Source: Staphylotrichum longicolle
Taxonomy: Eukaryota; Ascomycota; Sordariomycetes; Sordariales; Chaetomiaceae
Reading direction: 5' to 3'
Length of the DNA: 64,000 bases
NCBI GenBank assembly: GCA_019096155.1
Contig: JAHCVI010000003.1
Coordinates: forward strand, 2,976,001 to 3,040,000
The translations under genes were made by a program, and so were the position numbers. The notes below the pieces were generated by a model, which saw nothing but the letters and a program-made list of their open reading frames with translations, searched no databases and had not been told where the DNA came from. Positions within the stretch are counted from its first letter, which is position 1. Each line of letters begins with the position of its first letter. This document shows positions 1 through 10,635 of this stretch, piece by piece.

Positions 1-1735
1 CTATCCAACGGGTCTTTTCGGTGCGGTAATGTGAATTGGCGGACCAATTGCAGCTGGGGGATGGGGGCCCCTTGGAAATGAAATGATGGGATGCTGGGGC
101 GAGAAACACGAGTTAGTCGGAGGCGCAATACGAGCGACGGCGACTCGGGCCTTGCAAATCCTTGGGTATATATACATGCGGCGCGTGAACATCCCAAATC
201 AAATGAAGCAGAAAAAAGAAAGGGAATCACCAACCAAAATCTTTGTCGTCTGGGAGAGGGCGGGAGATGACACGCAGCGAATGTCGGCCGTTTGTCTTGG
301 TGAGTGGGTGATTGCCCAGGCGCGCGGGTATCCCTTTGTTGGCTCCAGGTTTTTGTAAGAGAGGTTTGTGATATGGTCGGATGGGATGAGTGAGTGAGTT
401 GGACAGGAATTCAAAGACCTGGAAGGACGTCATTAGGCTGGATCAGACCAAGTGCAATGCAGTGCAGTGCGTGGAAGGAGGAGCCCGAGCCGGGTTTCTC
501 GTTCAGACCGCTCCGAGAGATTGGGCCCGACCAACACTGCGGTTCACGTTGGGCCACGATTCCAACAAGCCACTGCTCATGCCACAAATCGACCAAGCCA
601 AAGGAACATAAACTTACACACGTTTCCAACACCCACAGACAAACTATGACGGATGTGAAAGGGGGCGAGCACAAAAGGACCAATTTCCCAACGTCCCCCG
701 TTTTCGTCGCTCAGTGCTGCCACCATGGTCCAGCGCGCCACATTTTAGCCTGTCTCCAGGCTTGATCAAATCCAAGGAAGTCATAGCGTGTCTCGCGTGT
801 GATTTCATGGCCCCTTCTTTTCCATGACGAGCCCTGATCTGGAAAATCAATGACGCCAAGCAAGGATCGACCCCTGCCCAGAGCCGTGCCGCACAACAAG
901 CTCTCGCCAATCTTCTTGGTTTTGCTTGTCTTTGCTTGTCTTTGCGCCACACCCGGGACTGTGCCATCTTCCCACAGACGGCGGATCTGTCCCGGAGGTT
1001 TGGACAACCGCGGTTGCATACGTATGCGTGTGTGTGGCTTACGTCGGACAGCGTGTCTTACACGTGTATTTGTACTTACACTAGGAAACCTCACCTTGAT
1101 CCATTGAAACATGGCCTGCCCTCAAAAGGCTAAACTGGGATGTCGCGCGCTTTTGCACCGGTCGACGAACCAGCCCGGCTGGAGGCCTCAACTAAATGTC
1201 AAAAACAGGTTCCCCACACTTCCGGCTCAGAGCGCATCGCAAGATTGGCCACAAGCGCAGACCAACTGACCCCCAAAATGTCAAAAGTTGTCGCTGATCA
1301 AAAACATTTCACAACACCAATGGCTGGGGTATTTCCACACTCTCATCTCGAGTTTTGAAACCGATATGCCAAAAGAGCCCCAATCACTAACCCCAAGCAA
1401 CATTTATCCCATCATGCTCCTTCCCAAATAATCCACTTCCCTTCCACTCACAACTCACGATCTCTCCTTATCCTTCTCCCTCTCCTGCCCCCAGCACCAC
1501 CAGCACCACCACCACTCACCCCCTCAGCCCGCCCAAGAGCCCTCATACTGCACGCTCCCCCTCCTCAGCAGCCCCGAAGCCGACATGAACGCCGGGCTGG
1601 GGCTCCCCGCTCGCGCGGCTGAACCCGTCCCCACCCACGCTCCCGCTGACATTGCTCGCCGCAGCAGCAGCCAACACCCCCGGCGGCAGGCCCAAGGCGG
1701 GTATGCTCCCTCGGGCACCGCCCCGTTCGGCATCG
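1..1735. other. Intergenic, no gene supported; downstream flank of iml1
   Basis: No open reading frame here has a recognisable protein. Short ORFs exist on both strands, but they are of random composition. A TATATATA stretch at 167-174 could be a core-promoter element for a gene beyond the left edge or for an unannotated transcript; this is weak evidence. The last ~300 bases before iml1 are C-rich and CCA-repetitive and probably lie in its 3' untranslated region. Confidence 0.5.
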
Positions 1736-4700
1736 TCAGCAGCATACCCCCATTCCCACTCCCAATCCCGCGCCAGCGCCAGCGGCGGCGAACGAAGGCG
1801 TCATGGCCGCGCCCCCCGCGCTCGTCGTCGCCGGCGCCGCCGTCTTCAGGTCCCTGTAAAACGCCTCGAGCGCGTGCGCGTCGCCGCAAAACGCCTCGAG
1901 CTCGTCCTTGATCCACTCGGGCTCCTGCGTCGTCCACGTCGACCACGCGGATCCCGCCGCCCCGGCAGCTGGGTTTGTTCCCGAGGTTGGCCCGGGCGGC
2001 TGTGGCGCGGGCGGCATCTTGAGTTGGCCCTGGCCCGGTCCCTGGCCCTGCGGTGTGCCCGACGCGCTGCCTGGCGTGGCGCCCGGTGCGGACAAGGCCG
2101 GCCGGACCACAGGGGAGAGCAGCGACGACGTCGTTGTCGGGCGCAGCGCGGGGGAGGAGACTGGCGTGGAGTCGTGGAAGGGCGTCTGGGAAGGGACGTT
2201 GTGCGGGGTGTAAGAGCCCGGCGTAATGACGCGGATGGCGGTGCCGAGGCCTGCAGGGGTGCCCGTCCCCGCGCCCTGCCCCTGCTGCTGCTGTTCGCCG
2301 CGGAGCTCCTTTTGCATCTCGCGCTCGCGCGCCGCAAAGGCGCGGCTACTGTAGAGGCGGTTGGCGAGGAGGAGGAGGTGTCCGTCGTCGGTGATCTCGG
2401 CCATGACGGAGCCGGAGCGGTGGATGTACTGCGTGTATTTGAAGTCGGGCTTGCCCCACGAGTACGACACGTCCACGTTGGACGGGAAGTTGGATGCCGC
2501 CTCCATGTCGAGGACAAAATCGAACTTGCGGAGGATCGCTTTCTGGTAAAACTGCCGGCCCGGCTGCGCCTGTGGGGTGAAGGAGGTCGGGTCGTAGTAG
2601 GTGAGCGGCGACTGGTCTGGGGGCAGCGCGGCCAGCTTGATGAGAAATGGCCGCCGGAATGGGTTGATCTCGCTGATGGCGCATGCTTCGGCGATGGGCA
2701 CCTCGACGAGCCGGAGCCCGTACTGCGCGGCTTCGCGTCCCCAGTTCTCAATTGCATCTTCCACCAGCTTCGCCGTCACGTTCATCCAATCGACGCGGAT
2801 GTGGTAGCAGTTGTCCGGGTTGTGCAGCCTGTCGTAGTGGAGCTCGACAATCTCGGGGCGGTACGATCGTCTCCTGTGGTCCACGTCGTACTTGATGACC
2901 CTGCTCAGCACCACCTGGGGTTTCTTTCCTGTTGGGGCGGTGGCCGCGGTCGGCGCTGTCGGCGTCGTCGAGCCTGAGCTCTCCTCATGAATCGACCCTG
3001 GCCGGGAAATGCTTGGCCGCGGGGCGTACTCTCCCATCGGCGTCGATGGGACCGACCCGTGGCCTCGCTTGCTGTTGAACCAGCCGGGCGGGTGCGGTTT
3101 CGCATACTCGCTGCTGATCTGATAAAAGTACTGCCCGTCTCGGAACACATGGCGCTTTTCGACGTGCACAAACAGGCCGCTGTCCTTCTTCCCGTCCTTA
3201 TCCTTCTCGTCCGACACCATGAGGCGGTTGCCCAGAGCCTCGGCCTCTTCGCGATCTTCCAGGTCGTCAAAGTTATCGAGGAGCCAGCTCGTCATGTCTG
3301 ATCCGATGAAGCAGTTGTAGTGCAACCGGAAGTGCCACCTGCGGTTCTGCATCCGGACACCCCCATTCTCTTCGGGCTGCTGAATGGCCTCGGCGAGTGC
3401 CGCTAAGTTGAGATTCTTCTTAGAGAAGGGCTCCCGGCTCCTCACCAGCTGGCCCCTCCGGTCGACACCCTCCAACAAAGGCAGTGTCTCAAGCTCAGCC
3501 GCAATGACAACAGACGCGTCCTCCGTCTTGTAGACAATGTCCAGCGGGTTTATGCCCTTTTTCGCCCGCGTTCCTGAGCCGTGGAGCCGGCGTTCATTGG
3601 GAGGAATGTAGCGATATCTTTGCCACATCTGGGCAAGTTTTCTAATACCCTCGATGCGGATTTCCTCTTCGTTGTCACCCGTCTCCGTCCCCGGAACCGA
3701 CGAGCGCCGGCCCGTCATGGGAATCAAGACGAACCTCGCACGCCAGAATCTGAGGTGCTCGGTCAGCTCGTCATTGTGGCCAGCAACGAAGGCATCGATG
3801 TAGTTCCAGTTCCTCTCCGCTCTTGGCGGGACAAGGTCAAACTCGCATCCCCTATAGCCGTCATCCAACAGCGTCCGGATGGCGGGTTTATAGACGGGCG
3901 GCCCGGTGTACGTATCTGGAAACGCATCGGTTGGCTTCCGAACAAAGATGTTGACCTCAACCTCAGTTCCATTGACACATGAGAGTTGGTGGATCGTGTT
4001 GCCAACAGACATGAAGATACTCGTGCCGTCCTCCATCATGTGATCCCGCGAGAAGATATCGGCCACCTTGATTTGCTTCTGGCCAAAGGCCCTCGCGACA
4101 GCGGGACCGACGACGATCTGGAACCCCTGGGAGAAACGCAGAGAGACCAATTCACGCAAGAGCTCGTCGCGAGACCTCGGCTCTTCAAGGAGCTCTTCAT
4201 CGAGATTCTGAGACACGTTGTAAGGCTGGCGCTCGTACTCGGCCTCGAACTGTGTCTTCGATGGGAAGTACTCGGACGTCAGGGGCACCGACGCCGGCGA
4301 ACATAGGCTCTTCCACTTCGTGACTCTCATCTCTTGTGGCCTTGGAAAGACGTGATGCCAGCGGCTATACAACATGGCCATGCCGACCTCGTTTGTATCC
4401 GGGTTTGAGGGGTTCAGCAGGGTCAGCCAAGGTGAGAGGGCCGTCTTTGGCGACAGTACCGAAGGCAGCTCGGGGATGGCTCCGGCGAGCAGTTTCGAAT
4501 TGTAGAGCTTCTTGGCGTCCTCGGCCCTGATGGCGTTCGAATATTGGAAGTCGCGGTCTTGACCAGCGGGCTCCGGCCGTAGAGTTGTTGCAAGAATGGA
4601 GCCAGACAGCATGTTCGCGGCAGGCTCACCGAGTTGGCGGTTCTGGGTCACGATGGGGCGGGCGAGCGTTTCAGTGGTAAACTGAGGCGCTGGCACAAAT

Positions 4701-7354
4701 GAGAACGCAAGGTTTGTCTGCGAGAGTGTGGGTGTGAGTGTAGGCGTAGGGGTCCCCGGCATCTTATGGGACGATGATGGTCGCTGTCCGGTCCTTGCTG
4801 GGGTCATTCGTAGATCCTGTGAACTGCCGGACCGCGTCACCGACCGAGAAGCTCCCACGCTTTCCATGCTCACTTCAGCAGTAGCGGCCGTTGGAGCTGC
4901 GATGCCAAAACCTCGGCTCCCCAAGCTGATATGGCGCATCAACTTGGGAGTCTTGAGAGGGGCGGGCGTTATCTTGGGCTCAGGCCTAGCGGGCTCGATA
5001 CTAATGCTTCTCCGCATGGCTGATGGGACCTCTAGCCTCTCGGTTCCCGAGCGGTAGTAGGGAGAGAGCACAGGGAGCGTCGGACGCATGGCTGTCGAGT
5101 GCCGCCGCTCTGTAAAGGACGTGCCCAGAACGCTGGCCTCCTCCGCAACCTGGCGCTTCACAGATTCCTCGTGGTCGCGTCCGTGCTTCGGATAGCTAGC
5201 ACTCCTGCGAGATGGCAGGCGCGCTCTACAATCATCGTACTCTTGTAGCAGCTTCCAGAGAGAACGCTCGCCGTGCTTGTTGTGCCTGTCGGGAGCAAAC
5301 TTTTGGAACCCGAATACGTGGTCGAATAGGGTCTCTGGTGCTCGCACACTCCTGAAAAAGACATTACCGTCAAGGTCAAAGTGCGTGTGGTTGGACACCT
5401 GAGTCGCCAAGACGCCCTTGAGAGGGAAGCAGGGGTCGGTGTGCAATGGCTTGGTCTCAATCTCGTTCGTTTCCATCACGCTCCTCATCTGCAAGTCGTA
5501 CATGCGGCAACGGACCGGGAACTCGTCGCCACTCTGGGTGCGGGCGGCGTCTGACACGGACAGGGCGATGCCTTGGTAGGATAGTTCCTCTTCCGAGGCA
5601 CCGGTCCAGTATGAGACGTGAAGCCACTGTGGAATAGCAGACACCCACTCGTCCTGCGACGAGCCAGGGCCAGCGGAGTCGCCACGGCGTGTCCCGTCGA
5701 TTCTCTTGCTGGGTGAGTAGGAACCTGCGATGCTGCTGTAACTGCCAAAGGCAAGGCTGGACTGCTTTGGAGTGCTCCCCAAGCTGAAGTCCGCCTTGGG
5801 CTTTCGTTGCGCATGGCCGGACTGATGCGGCTTGCGAAATCGGAAAAGGGGCACGGAATGCAGCGGCACTTTGGGGATACATATCAGGTCGATCCCGATC
5901 CCGCTGCCCACGAGCGCCTCAGTCGTCCGGCGCAGCGCATCGTATTCAACTTCGAAGATGCCAGGGCTCGGGCTGATGATGACCACCGAGATGCCGGTCC
6001 TGGTCAAGTCCCGGTCGATGTGATCGTGGGCGTACAGTGACGAGGCCATGTTGATAGCCTCGAGAAAGTTGCCGTGGATGGCTCGGGAGGCCACAGCCTT
6101 GATCCTGTTCAGAAACACGTCCCGATCGATGGGATCCTGGGCAGTGATGGAAGACGCCATGGCCGTTTGATGGAAGGTGCTAATGTCCTTTCGAAAGTAG
6201 TTGAATTCGCGCTTGAGTTGGTAGAGAATCTTTGTCCATTCTCCGCTGCCCATCTCGCTAACCACAACGCGATAGAAGTCCTTGTAGGGACGGCGGTCTT
6301 CCGACGTCTGCACTCCCGTGTAGTAGTCGTGGTGGACAGAGGCACATGACAGCTCGGTAGAGATACCCGTGTCGTACTCGACGCGTGCAAACAAGACGAT
6401 TGTGACGAGGTGTTTGACCTTCATGGCGGCCCATTTCTTAAACAAGGCAGGCAGAAAGCCATTGACCACCTTGTTGAACATGATCTCGCCCGAGCCGTCG
6501 GGGTCAAAATCCCACATCTCGCGAGCCATCTGAATGAAGAGCACATATCGAGCGGACTCGCTGCGGAAGATGGGCTTGGTGTCGCGGCCGAAGAAGGCCG
6601 ACTGAACCTTGCGACCATGCACATAGACGGCGGTGACCTGAGCCTTGACGGTGCCCAAAAACAAAACCATCTGGCCCTTGTAGACGGTCCTCTCGGCCAG
6701 CTCGCCGACTGCCAGGCGCCACATGTCGGCTCGCGAGAGATACTGGTCCTTGAAGCAGAGCTCCACATGGGATGCCTCGACAGCGGGATTGCTTGCGTCG
6801 ATGGGCGTGAGGGTGACCTGCGTGCCTTTCCGCATGCCAAATGCGTCGGCGATGTGCTTCGCGACGTAAACCTCGACGGTGGAGTAGCGCGTCTTCAGGT
6901 CCTTGGGCATGTCCTTGGCGACACAAATGTAGCGGCGCTCGGTGCAGGCAGCGGAAGCGCCGTCCTTGCGGTCCTGGAGGTGCTGGTGCTTGTGGTGCGA
7001 GGGCTGCGACGGCTTCTCGGTGTCGGCTCGCATGACGTCGATGGCGACGAGGCAGCCGGGCTGAATGTCATGGCCGATCAGGTCGAGGTTGAGCAGCACC
7101 TCGTCGCGGGCAAACGACTCGTTGACGGTGACGGTCCATCGTCGCTCGGGGTGGAGGCACAGGCGAGACGAGGGTCGTTCGCGGAGAGTCGAGTTGCTCG
7201 AGACGGTCTCGCCGGGCGAGTTCGAGTAGGTGGACTCGAGAGAGCGGTCATGGCTGCTGGTCTTGCTGAACTGGCGGAGATGGGTCGGCCAGTTGGGACC
7301 CTTTGCCGGGCCCGAGGCAGGCACCGCAGCCGGCGAGGCATTGCGTGAAGACAT
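1736..7354 (-). CDS. iml1: Iml1 (DEPDC5 homologue), SEACIT/GATOR1 subunit, TORC1 regulator
   Basis: This is a single uninterrupted frame of 1872 residues. It matches the vacuolar-membrane-associated Iml1 family, the catalytic subunit of SEACIT (GATOR1 in animals), which acts as GAP on Gtr1/RagA and so restrains TORC1 when amino acids are short. The N-terminal Iml1 region spans roughly residues 60-510; visible parts include the segment around 268 (QMAREMWDFDPDG) and a hydrophobic Rossmann-like strand near 455 (ISVVIISPSPGIFEVEY). A DEP domain lies at about 1325-1410 (WHFRLHYNCFIGSDMTSWLL). The conserved C-terminal part includes VDVSYSWGKPDFKYTQYIHR near 1610, followed by a low-complexity Gln/Gly/Pro tail. 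Length fits the family. The start at 7354 is the first ATG of the frame. Its leader has a small tandem repeat. The next gene to the right is divergent. I did not map the GAP arginine. Confidence 0.95.
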   Translation of the reverse strand: MSSRNASPAAVPASGPAKGPNWPTHLRQFSKTSSHDRSLESTYSNSPGETVSSNSTLRERPSSRLCLHPERRWTVTVNESFARDEVLLNLDLIGHDIQPGCLVAIDVMRADTEKPSQPSHHKHQHLQDRKDGASAACTERRYICVAKDMPKDLKTRYSTVEVYVAKHIADAFGMRKGTQVTLTPIDASNPAVEASHVELCFKDQYLSRADMWRLAVGELAERTVYKGQMVLFLGTVKAQVTAVYVHGRKVQSAFFGRDTKPIFRSESARYVLFIQMAREMWDFDPDGSGEIMFNKVVNGFLPALFKKWAAMKVKHLVTIVLFARVEYDTGISTELSCASVHHDYYTGVQTSEDRRPYKDFYRVVVSEMGSGEWTKILYQLKREFNYFRKDISTFHQTAMASSITAQDPIDRDVFLNRIKAVASRAIHGNFLEAINMASSLYAHDHIDRDLTRTGISVVIISPSPGIFEVEYDALRRTTEALVGSGIGIDLICIPKVPLHSVPLFRFRKPHQSGHAQRKPKADFSLGSTPKQSSLAFGSYSSIAGSYSPSKRIDGTRRGDSAGPGSSQDEWVSAIPQWLHVSYWTGASEEELSYQGIALSVSDAARTQSGDEFPVRCRMYDLQMRSVMETNEIETKPLHTDPCFPLKGVLATQVSNHTHFDLDGNVFFRSVRAPETLFDHVFGFQKFAPDRHNKHGERSLWKLLQEYDDCRARLPSRRSASYPKHGRDHEESVKRQVAEEASVLGTSFTERRHSTAMRPTLPVLSPYYRSGTERLEVPSAMRRSISIEPARPEPKITPAPLKTPKLMRHISLGSRGFGIAAPTAATAEVSMESVGASRSVTRSGSSQDLRMTPARTGQRPSSSHKMPGTPTPTLTPTLSQTNLAFSFVPAPQFTTETLARPIVTQNRQLGEPAANMLSGSILATTLRPEPAGQDRDFQYSNAIRAEDAKKLYNSKLLAGAIPELPSVLSPKTALSPWLTLLNPSNPDTNEVGMAMLYSRWHHVFPRPQEMRVTKWKSLCSPASVPLTSEYFPSKTQFEAEYERQPYNVSQNLDEELLEEPRSRDELLRELVSLRFSQGFQIVVGPAVARAFGQKQIKVADIFSRDHMMEDGTSIFMSVGNTIHQLSCVNGTEVEVNIFVRKPTDAFPDTYTGPPVYKPAIRTLLDDGYRGCEFDLVPPRAERNWNYIDAFVAGHNDELTEHLRFWRARFVLIPMTGRRSSVPGTETGDNEEEIRIEGIRKLAQMWQRYRYIPPNERRLHGSGTRAKKGINPLDIVYKTEDASVVIAAELETLPLLEGVDRRGQLVRSREPFSKKNLNLAALAEAIQQPEENGGVRMQNRRWHFRLHYNCFIGSDMTSWLLDNFDDLEDREEAEALGNRLMVSDEKDKDGKKDSGLFVHVEKRHVFRDGQYFYQISSEYAKPHPPGWFNSKRGHGSVPSTPMGEYAPRPSISRPGSIHEESSGSTTPTAPTAATAPTGKKPQVVLSRVIKYDVDHRRRSYRPEIVELHYDRLHNPDNCYHIRVDWMNVTAKLVEDAIENWGREAAQYGLRLVEVPIAEACAISEINPFRRPFLIKLAALPPDQSPLTYYDPTSFTPQAQPGRQFYQKAILRKFDFVLDMEAASNFPSNVDVSYSWGKPDFKYTQYIHRSGSVMAEITDDGHLLLLANRLYSSRAFAAREREMQKELRGEQQQQGQGAGTGTPAGLGTAIRVITPGSYTPHNVPSQTPFHDSTPVSSPALRPTTTSSLLSPVVRPALSAPGATPGSASGTPQGQGPGQGQLKMPPAPQPPGPTSGTNPAAGAAGSAWSTWTTQEPEWIKDELEAFCGDAHALEAFYRDLKTAAPATTSAGGAAMTPSFAAAGAGAGLGVGMGVCC

Positions 7355-7369
7355 GGAAACCGGTCGTCA

Positions 7370-7392
7370 ATCGATCATCGATCATCGATCAA
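7370..7392. repeat. Tandem ATCGATC repeat in the iml1 leader
   Basis: Three consecutive 7-nt units related to ATCGATC, each containing the palindrome ATCGAT, lie about 16 bases upstream of the iml1 start codon. They are followed by looser AATC/AATCAGC units to about 7418. This is seen directly; any function is unknown. Confidence 0.8.
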
Positions 7393-7776
7393 TAATCGGC
7401 AATCAGCAATCATCAATCCCCGTCCCGACAAAGAATTGAGTCTTGTGTTGGGTTAGTCATATCGCAAGCGCCAGTGCTGTCGTGGCATGCATTACATGCA
7501 TTGCATGGGGAAAGCGACAACTTGCGGATGTTGGAGATCGGCACAATCACAAGGAACAGCGTTGATGTTCCCTACCTTTCCTCAGAATGTCGAGATGCTG
7601 GCAGGGGCAGGGGTCCATCTTTTGGGGAATTGGGGAGCTCATGCCGGCAGAAGCCGTGGGGTGCAGGCTTCACCGCCTTCCCTCCGGGCTTCCCCGCCTG
7701 CAGCAGCCCGCCTGCAGCAGCCCGCCAGACTGCAGACTGGACTTGGAACAGATACATCTGCTCTTCAACCTTTTGG

Positions 7777-7795
7777 TACCAAGGTTACCTTGGTA
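7777..7795. repeat. 19-nt perfect palindrome (TACCAAGGT-T-ACCTTGGTA)
   Basis: Two 9-nt arms with a single central base form a perfect inverted repeat, overlapped on the left by GGTACC. Its core, AAGGTTACCTT, has inverted half-sites of the kind bound by dimeric regulators. It lies 420 bases from iml1 and 1.25 kb from the zinc transporter start. Confidence 0.7.
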
Positions 7796-9048
7796 GCTTA
7801 CTTATAATGATTTCCAGACCGAGACGCAGTTCAAGATCGTTATTTTTTTGTCTTCTTTTCTCCTTATTTTTTCTTCTTTCTGCTTGTCATTTTTCACTTG
7901 GACTCTTTCTGAAAGAGAAAACCTCAGACTATGCACGCTTCAGAACCTGAGTGAAATACCTGCCCCGAACTCCCCTTTTTAGTGACTGGCTCATTTTTGG
8001 CCAGACGAAGCAACGAGACCTTGGGGGCTGCAGTTTGCGTAGCTCGTGCGTCCCCGCGTGTTTCTTGTCTTCTCGGTTTATCTGGGTGTTTCGGCATCTC
8101 TGCTCTGACGAGTCGGGACAATCCCTGCACCCCTGATGGACAACAGGGCGAACTACATATGCATCACAGGGCCGATGAGTTGTTTGGTCCGGCAGATGCT
8201 CAGCCCTGTCACAAGCATGGGGCTGACTCCAGACAAGCTCTTGTGCATGGGACGTTGCACATCTGAGACTTGGCTTCCCGATCTCATTCCCTCCCCAGGT
8301 CCAGTTGCTGCCCTGGTCCCTGGACTGTCCGACTTACACATCCACAACACGCCACCCCTGCGGCTCAGTGAAACACCTGATTCCCTTTGTTTTACCAACC
8401 GGCGTTGTCCCAGACTCTTCTGGGGTGCCGGTGTTTATCGCTGACGCATGAAATGATTGTCTTACCGGGAGACCGCTTGTTGAAGGACAACTGCCTGCAT
8501 CTCAGATCCCAACAACTCAAACATGACCCCCTGAGCCCTTCCATACGCCCTTGGTTCAGCGCCATGTCCTCTCCCGCTGGCTTGCTGTAGCGTGTCCCCG
8601 TCCCCAGCACATTGCTGTACTCTCTTCCACGTCACCATCTTCCCGGGTCTCGAAAGACCTGTGCATTGCCTGTCCCGGTTGCCCTCAGGAGTGCTCCCGC
8701 CCATATCACATCCCCGGCCCTCCACACATCGACGACTAAGCGCTTTTTCATGTTCTCCGCTGCGGCGGGTACGCCATGCGGTTTTTTGTTTCTTGATACT
8801 GTGTGTTACACCGACCGACCTATTCTCTTCGAATTTCTGGCTTGCTTGGAAGAAAAAATCTATTCCAACGAAAACCTGGAACCAAGTCTCAGACCACATC
8901 AACTAGACAACAAGAGTCCCGAGGACATAAGAAACCTTGGTTGCTAAATTACATCCTTTGCTCCAGCTTGAGCAAAGGTTCAACAAGACCGCAAAGACAT
9001 CCTCGACCCTATCAAGCCTGAGACCCATCATCGACCACAACCGCCGTC

Positions 9049-10635
9049 ATGGCGTTCAGACTTACCGACCGGCAGAAGGTCTCGGTAGCCATCGCCATCT
9101 CTCTCGCATTTTTCCTCTGCGAGATAGTCGGTTGGCAGAATCTGTTCTACGAGCGCGCGGTTAGGTAGCTGACCGTGCCTCACAGTTGCCTTCAAAACAG
9201 GCAGTCTGGCCCTCATGGCTGATGCCTTTCACTACGTTCGTCGGATAATTTCCCATAACTGGGCTACGAGATACTGACCGGCGCTTGATATAGCTGAATG
9301 ATTTGGTCGGCTTCGTGGTTACTTTGGTTTCTATCGTTGTAAGTCTCAATAAGCACACTCCATTGTTTGGTAGCGATTCAATGATCGCGAGATCACGACC
9401 CGACTCTCTGACCCTGGGGTAGATCACCGACAAGACCGAGTATCGCCAGGACTTCTCCTTCGGATGGCAGCGGGCCCGGCTGCTTGGTGCCTTCTTCAAT
9501 GGAGCCTTCCTGTTGGCCCTCGGGGTTAGCATCTTGCTGCAGTCGGTTGAACGCTTCATCTCACTCAAGGAGGTCTCTGAAGTCAAACTGATTCTGATCA
9601 TGGGCTGCGTCGGCCTCGGTCTCAACATCATTACGGCTGCATTTCTGCATGGTCAGTCTTCACTATCTCTCCTAGGCTAAGAAATAGAGGACTGACAAGC
9701 CCACTCTCAGAGCACCATGGTCATCATGATCATCACCACCATCATCACCAACCCCACGCAGACGACGAATCCGAGACCAACTTCGGAACCGAGTTCTCGA
9801 CCATCTGCGTCCACAACGACCACGCTCAGTCCGAGTGCCGCGCCAGAGACCATGCCAAGGACCACGCGGTGGTTAACTACCACGCCAACCACCGGCACGT
9901 CAGCCACTCCATCAAGGTGCCCGGCCGAGACCTCGGCATGATGGGCGCCCTGCTGCACGTCATTGGCGACGCGCTCAACAACGTCGGCGTCATCCTGGCC
10001 GCCGTGGTCATCTGGTTCACCAGCTCCCCCGGCCGCTTCTACGCCGACCCGGCCGTCGGCATGGGCATCTCGCTCATGATCCTCTTCTCGGCCATCCCCC
10101 TGGTCAAGCACAGCGGCGAGATCCTGCTGCAGAGCGCGCCGCAGGGCGTCAACCTGAGCGACATCAAGCACGACATTGAGAAGGTATGAGAATTTCTTCC
10201 TCCTCCCCCCAGCCCGCCCCCCCCTCCCCCAACAACGACAACCCCCTTCCTCTAACAAACTCACCCCCACAGATCCCCGGCATCACCTCGGTCCACGAGC
10301 TCCACGTCTGGCGGCTGGACCAGCGCAAGGCCATCGCCTCGGCGCACATCGTCGTCGCGGAGCCCGACGTCGCCGACTTCATGGCCAAGGCCAAGACCAT
10401 TAGGGAGTGTCTGCACGCCTACGGCATCCACTCGACGACGCTCCAGCCGGAGCTCTACGTGCCGCCCCCGCGCCCGTCCGCCCCGGAGCCTAGCGCAACT
10501 CCGGGCATGGGCATGGCCGGCGAGCGGGGAGGCAACTGCGCCGCCAGTGGTGGTGGTGGTGCAGCGTGCCAGATCGTGTGTGGTCAGGGCAGATGTGACC
10601 ATCTCACGTGCTGCAACACGCTGGTTCAGCTGTGA
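9049..10635 (+). CDS. zrc1: Zrc1/Cot1-type vacuolar zinc transporter (CDF/SLC30 family)
   Basis: I rebuilt six exons: 9049-9130, 9186-9235, 9294-9338, 9423-9651, 9711-10183 and 10273-10635, giving 413 residues. Each intron ends in AG and most have a CTGAC branch site. The product is a cation diffusion facilitator exchanging cytosolic Zn2+ (possibly Co2+) for protons, in yeast at the vacuole. It has six predicted membrane spans. The TM2 metal site is HYLND (H43, D47). The DFSFGWQRARLLGAFFNG signature follows. A His-rich cytosolic loop begins at about 136 (EHHGHHDHHHHHH). The TM5 site is HVIGD (~217-221). The C-terminal ferredoxin-like domain has GITSVHELHVWRLD. The tail is rich in Cys (six in the last 35 residues). 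Exons 1 to 3 are too short to appear as simple ORFs. Zrc1 versus Cot1 cannot be separated by eye. Confidence 0.93.

Larger units (their letters stand above)
7355..9048. promoter_or_regulatory. Divergent promoter region between iml1 and the zinc transporter
   Basis: About 1.7 kb with no supported gene separates two genes transcribed away from each other. A tandem ATCGATC repeat lies just upstream of the iml1 start (7370-7392). A short GCCTGCAGCAGCCC duplication occurs near 7697-7725, and a perfect 19-nt palindrome at 7777-7795. T-rich tracts (7840-7880) are ordinary fungal promoter sequence. ORFs here are short and lack family resemblance. The bases just before 9049 are A/C-rich, as expected of a fungal leader. 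Confidence 0.5.

Noticed and set aside
1652..2977. 441-residue plus-strand ORF opposite the iml1 3' end
   Set aside because: It is antisense to the conserved iml1 C-terminus; Arg/Gly/Val-rich translation is a by-product of GC-rich codons on the other strand.
6410..7348. 312-residue plus-strand ORF opposite the iml1 N-terminus
   Set aside because: Antisense shadow of the Iml1 N-terminal domain, with no family resemblance.
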